DNA from: Tritrichomonas musculus
Taxonomy: Eukaryota > Parabasalia > Tritrichomonadida > Tritrichomonadidae
Length of the DNA stretch: 64,000 nt
NCBI GenBank assembly: GCA_039105265.1
Contig: JAPFFF010000004.1
Location: 5,456,001-5,520,000, forward strand
Direction: 5' to 3'
The translations under genes were made by a program, and so were the position numbers. Positions 43,301 to 53,099 of the stretch are shown piece after piece (the stretch's first letter is position 1; every line of letters starts with the position of its first letter). The notes under the pieces were generated by a model, which saw only the letters and a program-made list of their open reading frames with translations, did no database searches and had not been told where the DNA came from.

Positions 43301-45094
43301 TAATTGTTCAACTTTTGATCCTGAAGCTAATTTGGACACAATCATCTGGTATGTCGATCTTACAATTCCTTTTCGGATTAAGGTTTTATTATCAATGAAC
43401 TCATCGAAAATTTGAAAGTCGTCCAATGAATCCAATTCATACCATTCTTTAGGAGATTTCTCTGGACTAGCTTGATCAAAATAATAATTCGACTCTTTCA
43501 AGTTACGTGGAATTCCATCTCCAATTTTAAGCATATAACCAAGAAACATCATTGCTTCTTTGCTTCCATTAGCTGCTGCTATTTTATAATACTCATAAGC
43601 TTTTCTTTTATTATCAAGTCGATACATTATTCCTGCATATTCTAGCATAGATTTGACATGTCCATCCTTTGCTGCAACTTCCAAATAAATCAAAGCAGTT
43701 CCTTGATCTTCTTGAAAATAATCTCCGGTGTATAGTTTCATTGCATATTCATTAATCGCATCTAAATGGCCACGGCTTGCTGCTGATTGCAAATATAAAT
43801 AAGCGTCTGTTTTATCAATTAAATTATGATCAGGTTCAAAGAATAGTTGATAGCATTGATACATCGCGTCTGCACTTCCTTTGTCTGCTGCTTGTTTGAA
43901 GTAATCAACGGCTTCTATTTTATTCATATCAATTCCTTCTCCTTTCAATAACATGTTTCCATATTGAATCATTCCATATATGTTTCCTTCATCAGCTGCA
44001 ATTTTATAGCACCTTGCGGCTTTCGCTTTATCAATCTCTGTTTCTTCATCACCATATTCGTATTTTAATCCTAATGAATAATAATCAAGACCTTCAACTT
44101 TGATTTCATTCTTTGTAATTTCAATTTCTCTGAAATTTGGACTTTTGATATTAACAAACTTTTCAAGTAGAGGTATTGGCTTTGTTTCATCATAACTATT
44201 AATTAGCTGATCAACATATTTAACATAGGAATAATAATCATCTTGATTAACTTCTTTTGTAATAAAATCTGGAAGTTTCAGAACTCCAAGAATTTCATCG
44301 AATGAGTAACGATTCTTGGGATCTTTGTCCCAACATTTCTCCATCAGAGCTTTAAAATGCGCTGGAACTGATGATGGAATTATTGGTCGAAATCCTCTAC
44401 CAATTCTAAATAAAAGCCTTTCTTGACAGATTTCTGAGTTGTAAGGCCTTTTATTAACTATAATGTCATACACAATTATAGCAAATGAATAAACATCAAC
44501 TTTGTTTGTATATCTGTCACTCGTTATTAATTCTGGAGCAATATAATAAAGAGTTCCAACAACTTGCGACAATTCAACTAAACTAATATTCGGTACTATT
44601 TTGCATTCTCCAAAATCTGCAATTATTGGAAGCAGATATTTATCCATATATATGTTTTCGGGCTTCAAATCACGATGAATGTAGCCTTTATGATGCAAGT
44701 ATGACATAGCTGCTGCAATCGCATAAATATTCATTAGTTTCTTAGTATCATTCCATCCAATTAATGACAGTTCTTCTTTCTTTCGTAATATGTCTCTCAA
44801 ATTGCCATTTCGATAAAATTCGGTAAGTAATGCAATTTTTTCTGTATTCTTATATGTAATGATACCTCGACCTAAGTATTTAGAAATTAATGGATGATTT
44901 ATCTGAGATAATGAATTAATTTCGTGCTCAAATCGTTCTTTTTTATCTTGTTCTTCGTTTTCATTTGCATTTAATAATTTAATTGCAACTTCTTTTTCCA
45001 GCTGTTTATCATATGCTACAAAAACTTTACCAAAACCACCTGATCCTATCTTTTTTGCTTTTGTAATTTCTATCCTATCGTTTAGGTTTTCCAT
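40367..45094 (-). CDS. Kinase - Sel1 repeats - pseudokinase - GBP/atlastin-like GTPase fusion protein
   Basis: A 1575-aa single open frame. Kinase 1 (about 10-273) has all key residues: GSGGFGKV (17-24), Lys39, Glu58, HRDLKPEN (140-147), DFG (160-162) and APE (186-188). Sel1-like repeats follow (about 336-545; e.g. AARCYKIAADEG and KAYEYYKIAAANG). A second kinase-like domain (about 600-822) has HGNLNPTN (691-698) for HRDLKPEN and no DFG, but keeps APE (734-736), so it is a pseudokinase. A GTPase domain has P-loop GKYQSGKST (893-901), G3 DSQG (966-969) and G4 VRD (1053-1055), the RD form typical of GBP/atlastin proteins. About 1267-1334 is Gly/Ile-rich and hydrophobic, fit for membrane insertion. 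It is probably a signalling protein that links phosphorylation to a membrane-acting GTPase (inference). Confidence 0.88.
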   Translation of the reverse strand: MENLNDRIEITKAKKIGSGGFGKVFVAYDKQLEKEVAIKLLNANENEEQDKKERFEHEINSLSQINHPLISKYLGRGIITYKNTEKIALLTEFYRNGNLRDILRKKEELSLIGWNDTKKLMNIYAIAAAMSYLHHKGYIHRDLKPENIYMDKYLLPIIADFGECKIVPNISLVELSQVVGTLYYIAPELITSDRYTNKVDVYSFAIIVYDIIVNKRPYNSEICQERLLFRIGRGFRPIIPSSVPAHFKALMEKCWDKDPKNRYSFDEILGVLKLPDFITKEVNQDDYYSYVKYVDQLINSYDETKPIPLLEKFVNIKSPNFREIEITKNEIKVEGLDYYSLGLKYEYGDEETEIDKAKAARCYKIAADEGNIYGMIQYGNMLLKGEGIDMNKIEAVDYFKQAADKGSADAMYQCYQLFFEPDHNLIDKTDAYLYLQSAASRGHLDAINEYAMKLYTGDYFQEDQGTALIYLEVAAKDGHVKSMLEYAGIMYRLDNKRKAYEYYKIAAANGSKEAMMFLGYMLKIGDGIPRNLKESNYYFDQASPEKSPKEWYELDSLDDFQIFDEFIDNKTLIRKGIVRSTYQMIVSKLASGSKVEQLKNECNNLLKCCYPSIQKVVGMYMPKDSKTAALLTYYCSNSSLKNFLENKLKKTLNANIKKERNEKNTYFTTQYQIIYGICGAMRYLEDKKMFHGNLNPTNVLIDDKNKPILNNIKMKAQYSKEEIEDPDIIINYFAPEIITGKNSTIKSDVYSFGLIINQLFSGDEPYSSATSREELISQMLNEKPTISPKVPEFLAKIVEICLKENPDERYSFTQIMDILNRVFNYDDSPVMDYKKEINAEIQCPITFFRAPKIIVKKPQNNDDTLDLLQIENFEKILSTISHDKNIKILMVCGKYQSGKSTYLRTLTGNGGFFRGEGIKSTTMGILIDGPYSGKEIIDRIGEEEFKFDSNNVEISFSDDPAILFIDSQGFGDEDFKKIAPIMQKYLSFFCSLSDLCINISTMTEHCEVIHEFLKIIRTGQISKQNSFESVENNDENKIVDYNTDALTKIIFLVRDYNKISCTKINDKFQLEEIQEVLQNDWNNLHKEVQESYFEDKIKALPLGNYTFSIQTYNYTIWNTIPDIVSILNKSANHSKEYIQIKIEIAFRFLFSDFFSAYTNKFKTINEQIKFVAETSKCLVNDAIVKYRNKKINKEEAIDAIRSDLTAIRLIIVPFSIGYNAESMNFKEYNQYIIDLMKDIRAYIEKNIPELKENLFVNFKELILKDLVECVGGGVAAGSVPIVSTICANLAKQVLIQIAQKVIPLMIPGGVIVSIVSIISTIISIGSFVGVFCKNYFDTKGVVDDIIAKEIQLRIPFLWEEPIIDTKKKFTTIIKKASAINTKLQLTSKEIIIALEDINSNFMKFIIQSMTGLATQYEEKVKNKKEFVLYGPFDPEKMIQRYSRRFPQYKSNISHDIYILYLKGCDQADFKIIENIQKKALCFLSSEQMKNSYPTINDKKYFLFSLMSKDADFVFLNKKNMLDFQDENQNANGNELLFPIVMNDFNDYINLGPLANKCLRWSFNQILERVKVNKDD

Positions 45095-46461
45095 TTAAGC
45101 TAAAAAACTTTAATTTTGTGAATTTATTTGGTCTTAAAGATAGTTTTCACAATTTTGAAAACTCCTTATTAAACTATCTGCAAATTATCTAAAAATAATT
45201 ACTCTAAAATATAAATAAGAAATTATTTTATAATATATAAATATCATTAATTAATAATAAAACTTAATATATCTTTGTATATTAATATTTTAAAATATAA
45301 CTTGATGTTCTCAATTATTCAACTGTCATTTCAATATTTGAGAGTATTATACAATATTCGATCGTAAATAAACCGCGAGTTATTTCAAAAGTTCGACTTT
45401 AGATGACCCACGATAATTATTTAAAAATTTATATCACGAGTCAAACAAAATTACATTCAAAAAGCAATATTTAATATTTCGATATTTTTTTTTAAAAAAA
45501 AAAGATCTAAATCCAAAATAATTCTCCGATAAGGTCTAAGTTTTTGTTTGTGTTGCTTTATTCTATATCAACTTTATTTTAAAGAACTGCTTATACCATT
45601 TTTAGATGATGAAATTGTAACTTTTCTAGACAGTAATCTTAATACTCGCACCAGAGCACAAACTACTGGTTGCAGAATTACTTAAATTAGAATCGAATGT
45701 TCCATAGACTATTAGGCATAAATAATTTGAAAAAATATGATTATTATTGTTTTCATGAAAATACTATTTAATTCATTACTAAAATAACTCAAGATTTAAC
45801 TGGAAATATTGATATTAACTTTTAGAAAAATATGATAAAAATTATAGAAGGTTTTTATTACGATCCTACCAATGTTGAATAATAGTATACTAATTTTTCC
45901 CTATTTCTAAAAGATAGATCAATAATATGAGGGCGAATTACACTTAAAGACGAATTGCAGCCAGATATGCATGGAATTATCAATGACTGTAATAATATAA
46001 GTGCTTTTGATGCTTTTAATATATTTAATACTTTTGTGAGTTTTTCGATTTCTTGATTAAAGTTTTCATCTTTGTTGTCATATAAATAAAAAGCAAATAT
46101 TTCTATAATGAATTGAGTATCAAAATATGACTATTTCTAAATTTTTAATGTTTTAAATAATTATTTGTTTTTCTTTTTCTTCAAGTTTTGATTTATTGGA
46201 AATATAAAATTATAATTCTAACAATTTCTTTGATTAGATCCTTTGCTTGTTTTAACTTGAGTCATTTGTAAAATTTAATTTCAATAAGGTTCATTAAATT
46301 TTCAATCATATAGTCCTTTACTTTTTTCTTATAAAGAATATTATCACTTCTTATTTGGTTTATTTCTACAAATGGATCTTTTATTAAAAACAATTTGATG
46401 GTAAAAAAAATACAATTAAGCTTTTTTTATCAGAAAAAATAATATTATTGAGTAACATATA
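45095..46461. other. Gene-free AT-rich stretch
   Basis: About 1.4 kb upstream of the kinase-GTPase gene. A TCACA initiator-like site (45117-45121, minus strand) lies about 23 bases before its ATG. The rest shows no supported gene. A coding-like trace near 45590-45660 is broken. Confidence 0.35.
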
Positions 46462-48855
46462 CAGCTCGGAATTATTACTGTTGCGTTATTTTACAGTAAT
46501 AAGCAAATAATAGAGCAATTTGAAAATTTTCAAAAATTTTTAAAAATTTAAAAATTTAAAATTTTAATATTTTTTTCAATTGTGTTCTTTAGTTGAAAAT
46601 CGTATCATTCTCTTAATTATGATAAAATAAAACTTGGATTTATTCATTTATAAAAATATTATTCTCAAAAAGTTCAATTTAATTATCATTCATTGATATA
46701 CAAATATAAACGATCTGAAGGTCAAAAATATTTGACTTTAAAAAGGCCAAAAAGTTTCAATTACTGCAGTTAGCGGTTTGCAGTAATTAGAATTCAATTA
46801 TTATTGACCTATTTTTTGCCTTAAAAGAGGTTATTGATTAATATTATGGTGAATATAATATTCAATATAATATTAAATTTTATTTATTATGACTTTCTAT
46901 TATTTTTTTAATGTTCACATTATCATTAAGTTAATTCATACTTTTTTACTGATTTAAAGCAAATTGAAATTTTGTATTTTCAATACTAAGAATTAAATAG
47001 AATCAAAAAATAATTATACAGAAAAAATAAATTAATTTTGAATTCTAATCTGAAATTTTCTATTTAGAAATATATTTTTTGAATACTTTATTTATATTAT
47101 TTTATTAATTTTGAATGCTTTTGTTAGCATTTTGAAAAAGGAGAACGGAGAGACGGTTATGACAAAAAATTTTTTCGAGTTATTTTATATAAATATAAAT
47201 ATAATATTATATATTGAATAATTCTTAATAAAAAAACAAAAAGAAATATCGTAGGGAAACAAAGATATTCACAAAATAAAAATAAAAGTTATGAAAAAGT
47301 TAATAAATTGAATTGTTATGATAGATTTTTAATTCAATTTCTTGTAACATTTAGATATCAAAATTGTTACAAAGAATCTGTGCAAGCTGTATAATTATTT
47401 TTCATAGTTTATGATTTTATCAATTTATTATATATTGTATACAAACTATATCATGTGATATTATATAGAATTTATAAAAATATAATAAGATAATAACATT
47501 TTATTTTTTTAAAAAATTGAATTAAAACTATATAAAATAATCTCTTTCATTTTTATTTTATCTTAACAAAAATGACATAAATCACTTTTTTTACTATTAT
47601 ATTTTTATATAATGGCATACTAAAATGTTATACTTAATTATTTAGTATATTTTTTATAAATATTTTTTTCAAATCTAAAAAAAAAATTAAAAGAGCTTAC
47701 CTAGCCTGTTAAATTGATTAAATATTGGATTTTTATATGATATATTTCAAATTTGAAGCCAAAATATAAGATATATTAGATTGAAGAAAAAGGCTAAAAT
47801 AGCAAAGTAAAGGTGTGAAATATTACTTATTACTTATGTAATAATTAATAAAACTTGCTTATTTTAATAAATATTAAAACTATAATAAAATTATTGATTA
47901 ATAGGCTTCATTTTGATAAATTAATATAAATACAGATTTAATGGTAAAGAAATACAAATGTTTTATAAGAAAAATCCTACTTTAATACATTGTTTGATGG
48001 AATTTCATGAAAATTAATAATTGAATATGAAAGATTTATTTTATATGAAATTGTTCTCAAAATTGACTCTTGGACGATGATATTTAATTTAAAATTTCTT
48101 ATTGATGATTGAGAATGTAAAATTGAACTATTTTTATCTTTATATAAATGAAATATTTATATTATATATTTTATATATAAACATATATAAATATTATAAT
48201 AATATAATTGACATTGTAATAAGTTTATATTGAATAAAATATCCATAAATAAAATAAATAAAATTCTTAAAAAAAAAAGAAATTATCTCAAATAAATATT
48301 TTAATTGAGAGTAATTGAATAGAAATAAATAATTTATTCAAAATCTTTCAAAAAAAATTTAATGATTATTTTTTCTTTCTTATAAAATAAATAAAAATTC
48401 ATACGCTGAATTTCTTTTCTGGCAGGTTCAATTGGGTTATAATACCATCACTAATCTTTTATATAAACGATTTCTTAATTTCACATACCTATTTATCAAA
48501 ATCAGATACTGATAACATATAATTTCCATTATTTGAACAATAAATGTATTTTTAATAATGCAAATTCATTTAAAAATGATTAAAAAATATTAATATTAAC
48601 AAATATCGAAAAAATGACTATTAATTAATTATATAAAATCATTTTAATATATTTTTTAACGTACAAAAAAAACAGTCTTCGTTCTCCTTTATTTTGAATT
48701 TTTTGTTATAATTTCTCAAAATTTTAATGAAAGCAAAATTTTTCAAAATTTTTATATATCAAAAATTTTTAATTTGACAATTTTGAGCAAAATCCCAAAT
48801 CGCAGTTATAAGAAGACAAAAAATTGAATGGGCCTGCAGTAGTAATTCCGAGCTG
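46462..48855. mobile_element. Mariner-like TIR element (CAGCTCGGAATTA ends, TA duplication)
   Basis: The inverted ends CAGCTCGGAATTATTACTG (left) and the reverse complement of CAGCTCGGAATTACTACTG (right) match at 18 of 19 bases and are flanked by TA (46460-46461 and 48856-48857). An internal palindrome attactgca...tgcagtaat lies near 46759-46780. The interior is AT-rich with no recognisable transposase. Of the 2.4 kb, 1.55 kb belongs to a second element nested inside, so the original element was about 0.8 kb. Confidence 0.75.
47137..48690. mobile_element. hAT-like element nested in the mariner-like element (8-bp duplication)
   Basis: The inverted ends AAAGGAGAACGGAGA (left) and the reverse complement of AAAGGAGAACGAAGA (right) match at 14 of 15 bases. 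Exactly outside them lies the 8-base direct repeat ATTTTGAA (47129-47136 and 48691-48698). An 8-bp duplication is typical of hAT-family insertions. The interior (1554 bp) is extremely AT-rich with no transposase frame, so it is non-autonomous or decayed. Confidence 0.65.
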
Positions 48856-49062
48856 TAGTAACATACAAATTAAAAATTTAAAAATGTGTTTATTTTTATT
48901 TTTTATCCTTTAATAACAGGATATTTCTTTCTTATTAGATTTCATTCATTTATCTCAAAAAGTTATTTTTCCAGCCATTCAAAAAGTTTTCTGATTTGAC
49001 CTAATTTCATCAGATATACAAAATTTTGAGGCAACTTAACAACAGTATAAATTTTTTTGCTG

Positions 49063-50145
49063 ATGAATTGTATGATCTTCTTCGAGAAAATGAAGGAGCT
49101 TGACTCCCTTTTCCAAGATTACTTTGAAAAGGAGAATTTAGACGAATCTATCTATCAAAGTATTGAAGATATTATTATCGGACATAAGATCAAAGAAAAG
49201 CAATCAAAATATAAGATTGTGGTTAATTTATTGGCAAATATAATAGCATACCATCGTGTCGGGCCTAATTTTGCAGAAAAGTTTGAAAAGATTATTCAAT
49301 TATTGGATCTTTTTCAAACATATAATAGTAATCTAATTTTCAAAATATTTCGATTCAGTCGGCGATGTATTTATTATTTCTTTAAAAAAGAACTAATAAA
49401 ACCTAATGATCAAATGCTCAAAGAAATAATTAAAAATAATATGCAACAATTTTTCTACCAATACATTCCAACCTCTTTGTACTATTACAAAAAATGTTGT
49501 AACCGCTTAATTTTATACAACCAACCAGATGCCGACGAAAAACTCGATATTGGCGAAAATGAATTACCCATTTGTTCGCTGATCCGCAGAGACTCGGTTG
49601 AAGAGTTTGTAACATACGTAAGCAAAAATAATTTCAATCTTGAAACCACCATCAACCCCTCAATTTTCGAAACGAATCCATTTTTATGCGGAAAAACAAT
49701 AAAATTAATTGAATATGCTGCATTTTTCGGTTCTATTCAAATTTTTCAATATCTCAAAATGAACAACATTGAATTAGAAAGTTCTCTATGGGAATTCGCC
49801 ATTCATGGTCAAAATCCAGATTTAATTCACCTTCTTGAAAGCCTCAGAATTCCAATTGAAGATAAAGACTTTGTTTCTATCGTTAAGGAAGCGGTTAGAG
49901 GCCATTATAGTAATGTAGCCATTTATCTTCTCAATTCAAGATCAGACTTTATTGCTGAAAGCTTTTACAGGCTTGCTTACAGCTACTATTCTTTTGATTT
50001 CTTCATCAATGATATGAAAAGTGGTTACATTTTCTTATTCGCATGTGATTACGATTACCTTGACATTGCTAAAGAATTAATACTAGATAAAAGCTTTGAA
50101 CCGCATGAAAAATTAGTTTTAACAAAAAACATTTTTTTGATGTAG
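49063..50145 (+). CDS. DUF3447/ankyrin-like protein
   Basis: A protein of about 360 residues. The N-terminal half is helical and unrecognised. The second half has the DUF3447 pattern found in large numbers in trichomonads: ICSLIRRDSVEEFVTYVSKN, then FETNPFL, LIEYAAFFGSIQIFQYLKMN, SSLWEFAIHGQNPDLIHLLE and DYDYLDIAKELIL, which are ankyrin-like helix pairs. Ankyrin-type proteins mediate protein contacts. Several in-frame ATGs lie close together (49063, 49072, 49090). I list the first; the true start may be any of them. Many relatives have further ankyrin repeats after this region, so this one is on the short side. It is on the same strand as the BspA-like gene, 204 bases away. Confidence 0.78.
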   Translation: MNCMIFFEKMKELDSLFQDYFEKENLDESIYQSIEDIIIGHKIKEKQSKYKIVVNLLANIIAYHRVGPNFAEKFEKIIQLLDLFQTYNSNLIFKIFRFSRRCIYYFFKKELIKPNDQMLKEIIKNNMQQFFYQYIPTSLYYYKKCCNRLILYNQPDADEKLDIGENELPICSLIRRDSVEEFVTYVSKNNFNLETTINPSIFETNPFLCGKTIKLIEYAAFFGSIQIFQYLKMNNIELESSLWEFAIHGQNPDLIHLLESLRIPIEDKDFVSIVKEAVRGHYSNVAIYLLNSRSDFIAESFYRLAYSYYSFDFFINDMKSGYIFLFACDYDYLDIAKELILDKSFEPHEKLVLTKNIFLM

Positions 50146-50231
50146 TTATGACTCAATTTTTTTTCAGCATGTTTTGATCGTCTTTTTTTGAATGGTGTTT
50201 TAAAAAAAATTTTAAGATAATTTTTTTGAAA

Positions 50232-50308
50232 TTTTTTTAAATCACATTCCTATTTATTATTTTTTAAATCACATTCCTATTTATTATTTTTTAAATCACA
50301 TTTCAACA
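50232..50308. repeat. 27-bp tandem repeat, nearly three copies
   Basis: A unit of the form ttttttaaatcacattcctatttatta repeated in 27-base steps, ending about 40 bases before the start of the BspA-like gene. It lies where promoter elements would be expected. Confidence 0.85.
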
Positions 50309-50349
50309 TCAATTTTTTAAATACATCACCTTCCAAAATTGCTCGCAAT

Positions 50350-52359
50350 ATGAAGAACCAAGAAATTTTTGATATTTTATTATCAAAGCCAGTTTTTTAC
50401 AACCCTGACATAAGGATTAAACCTGAAAGTCTTATAGGAGTAATTATTGTGCCTTCTTCAGTTTCCATCATAAAGAGTAAATCAATCAATAACTTAATGC
50501 ATCTTAAAAAAGTTGAATTTGCGAGTCCATCTTCAATTCAAATAATTGAAGATGGAGCATTTAGCAAATGCGTATTATTGGAAGAAATAACTCTACCAAC
50601 CACTTTGACAACGATAGGGTGTAAAGCATTTGAAGGTTGTAAATCATTGAAAAAGATGACTATTCCTTCATCGGTTATTCAATTTGGAGATTATGTGTTC
50701 TCAAAATGTTCATCATTAAAGCAAGTTATCTTTGAAAACACATCAATGAAGTCGATTAACACTGGCACTTTTAACGAATGCTCATCGCTTGAAGAATTTG
50801 AAATTCCTTCGTTTGCCACGTCTATACAAGCATCTGCATTCAAAAACTGCACCAATTTGAAGAATATTGAAATTCACTCTTCTGTTAATGCTATTGGTAA
50901 TAGTGCCTTTCATGAATGTGTAAATCTAACGCAAGTTAAGATTCCTTCCAATGTCACAAAATTAAACGACGAAGTATTCAGAAAATGTTCGTCATTGAAA
51001 GAAGTAGTTTTTGAAGAACCTCATTCAATTACATCAATCGGAGTCAGAACTTTTCAAAACTGTGCAAGTCTTCATGTTATTTCAATTCCTTCATCAGTTA
51101 AAAATATTTGTCCTAGTGCTTTTTATTCATGTTCTGCATTGACACAAGTTATATTTGAAAAAAATTCTTCACTTGAATCTTTTGGTGAAAATGCTTTTGA
51201 TGGATGTTGTGCATTAAAAAGCATAAATATTCCTTCTTCTGTTACTTCTATTAGCAAATATTGCTTTAATTTCTGTTCAAGTTTAGAAAAAGTTTCATTT
51301 GATGAGCCTTCTTCATGCAAATCAATTGATGAACATGCATTTAATGATTGCAAATCATTGAAAGAATTCAACGTTCCTTCTTCTGTCACATCGATTTCAG
51401 TTGGTGTTTTCAATAGTTGTGCTAATTTGAAGAAACTTTCATTTGATGAAAATTCACAAATTACATTGATTAGTAATGAAATGTTTGGTCCACATTTATC
51501 TCTTGAAGAAATTGTTTTTCCTCCTTCAATCAAAAACATTGATAATTTTTCATTTGGTGAATTTAAATTCATAAAACATGTCACACTTCCTCCAAATATA
51601 TCAATGATTAAACCATGTGCTTTTACTAAATGCAAAAAACTTATTGAAATATCAATTCCTTCTTCAGTTGTATCAATCATGAAAGATGCTTTTAAAGGTT
51701 GTTCTTTACTTCAAAAAGTGACATTTGAAGAACCTACAAAATTGTCATTTATTGATGAAAGCGTATTTGAATATTGTTTTAATTTGCAGGAAATAATAAT
51801 TCCACCTTCTGTAGTTGAAATTAAAAAGCGTACTTTCTATGATTGTCATACATTAGAAAAAGTTGTCATTCCTCCTTCTGTCATTTCAATTAAAAAACAA
51901 GCTTTTAGCGGTTGTAGCTTTTTGAAAGAAATTATTATTCCTCCTTCTGTAAGTTCAATTAAAAATGGAACTTTTCAAAATTGTAAATGCTTGGTTAAGG
52001 TTTCTTTGCCTTCTTCTTTGAAATCAATCTGTCGTTTCGCTTTCATCAATTGCATATCTTTAAAGGAAGTGGATATTCCTTCTTCTGTGGCAATTATCGA
52101 ACAAAGCGCTTTCGCTTTCTGTAACAGCCTGAATAAAATTACTTTCGGTGAAAATTCTGCTCTGGTTACAATCGAAGAAAGCTCGTTCATTTCCTGCACT
52201 TCGCTGGAAAGCATCGATATCCCTGAATCTGTGAAATTTATTCAACAAGATGCTTTTGGTGAATGCACTGCGCTTAGTGTCGTTTCAATTCACTCTTCAA
52301 CAATAATAATCGATGATAACGCATTTAAAGGATGTCCTTCAGTCAAAATAAACAAATAA
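50350..52359 (+). CDS. BspA-like leucine-rich-repeat (LRR_5) protein
   Basis: A 669-aa protein made almost wholly of LRR_5 repeats of about 23 residues with the pattern I-P-S-S-V-x-x-I-x-x-x-A-F-x-x-C-x-x-L-x-x-V/I. About 25 repeats are present from residue 30 to the end, giving a solenoid. There is no signal peptide, no membrane helix and no cytoplasmic tail, unlike the surface-type trichomonad BspA proteins, so export by a classical route is not supported by the sequence. The start is the first ATG, right after the 27-bp repeat. BspA-like proteins form one of the largest trichomonad families and are thought to mediate adhesion or binding. A decayed fragment of a related gene lies just downstream. 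Confidence 0.9.
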   Translation: MKNQEIFDILLSKPVFYNPDIRIKPESLIGVIIVPSSVSIIKSKSINNLMHLKKVEFASPSSIQIIEDGAFSKCVLLEEITLPTTLTTIGCKAFEGCKSLKKMTIPSSVIQFGDYVFSKCSSLKQVIFENTSMKSINTGTFNECSSLEEFEIPSFATSIQASAFKNCTNLKNIEIHSSVNAIGNSAFHECVNLTQVKIPSNVTKLNDEVFRKCSSLKEVVFEEPHSITSIGVRTFQNCASLHVISIPSSVKNICPSAFYSCSALTQVIFEKNSSLESFGENAFDGCCALKSINIPSSVTSISKYCFNFCSSLEKVSFDEPSSCKSIDEHAFNDCKSLKEFNVPSSVTSISVGVFNSCANLKKLSFDENSQITLISNEMFGPHLSLEEIVFPPSIKNIDNFSFGEFKFIKHVTLPPNISMIKPCAFTKCKKLIEISIPSSVVSIMKDAFKGCSLLQKVTFEEPTKLSFIDESVFEYCFNLQEIIIPPSVVEIKKRTFYDCHTLEKVVIPPSVISIKKQAFSGCSFLKEIIIPPSVSSIKNGTFQNCKCLVKVSLPSSLKSICRFAFINCISLKEVDIPSSVAIIEQSAFAFCNSLNKITFGENSALVTIEESSFISCTSLESIDIPESVKFIQQDAFGECTALSVVSIHSSTIIIDDNAFKGCPSVKINK

Positions 52360-52594
52360 ACTTGAAGAAGTTTTTTACTAAAACATTTTTTTTTTATTTT
52401 GAATTTCTTGTAACTTTTTATTAATTGATTTTATATATTGTTTGAAGTGTTATGTATTAAATCTATTGATTAATATAATTCAACATTGCATTATATCTGT
52501 TGGCTAATTCTTTACTTGATATTTCAGATTTTTTATTGAATTTCATTAAGACATCTCGCGCTATTTGGCTTTATTAAATCAAAGTATTTAAAGC

Positions 52595-52880
52595 CAAATA
52601 ACTGAAATTGTAATTCCATCACAAGTTATACAAATTTATGATAATGCATTTAGTTCATGTAGTGAGCTCAAAAAAATAGACTTTTTCAAATGATTCAAAA
52701 CTTCAAATTATTATTTTTCTTACACCAAAATAGAAAGCATTTTAATTCCTTCGTATGTCACACTTATTGATGACTATGCATTTCAATTTTGCTAAGAACT
52801 TAAAAAAGTTGAATTCAAAGAAGACTCAGAACTTCAAAGGATTGATTCAACAATAATTGGTGACACTTCTAAATATTGAT
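52595..52880 (+). pseudogene. Fragment of a BspA-like LRR_5 gene
   Basis: Broken frames give ITEIVIPSQVIQIYDNAFSS, then IPSYVTLIDDYAF and ELKKVEFKEDSELQRI, three or more LRR_5 repeats like those of the intact gene 240 bases upstream. Stops and frame changes separate the pieces. It is the remnant of a neighbouring paralogue or of an extended 3' end. Confidence 0.7.
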
Positions 52881-53099
52881 TGGTGCCTTGATTGCAATAA
52901 AAAGTTGATTAATATATCATTAGCACCAATTAAAAAAGATCTTGAAAAAGAAGATTTCGATGCATTTATTTGGGATTCCATCAAGCATCAAGTATCATGA
53001 AGATATTTCGCGTGACATAAATACCTGAAAAATATGATATGTTTCTCATATCTTCCAAAGCTATGAATTAATATTTTTAAATTCTAATTATAAAATATA

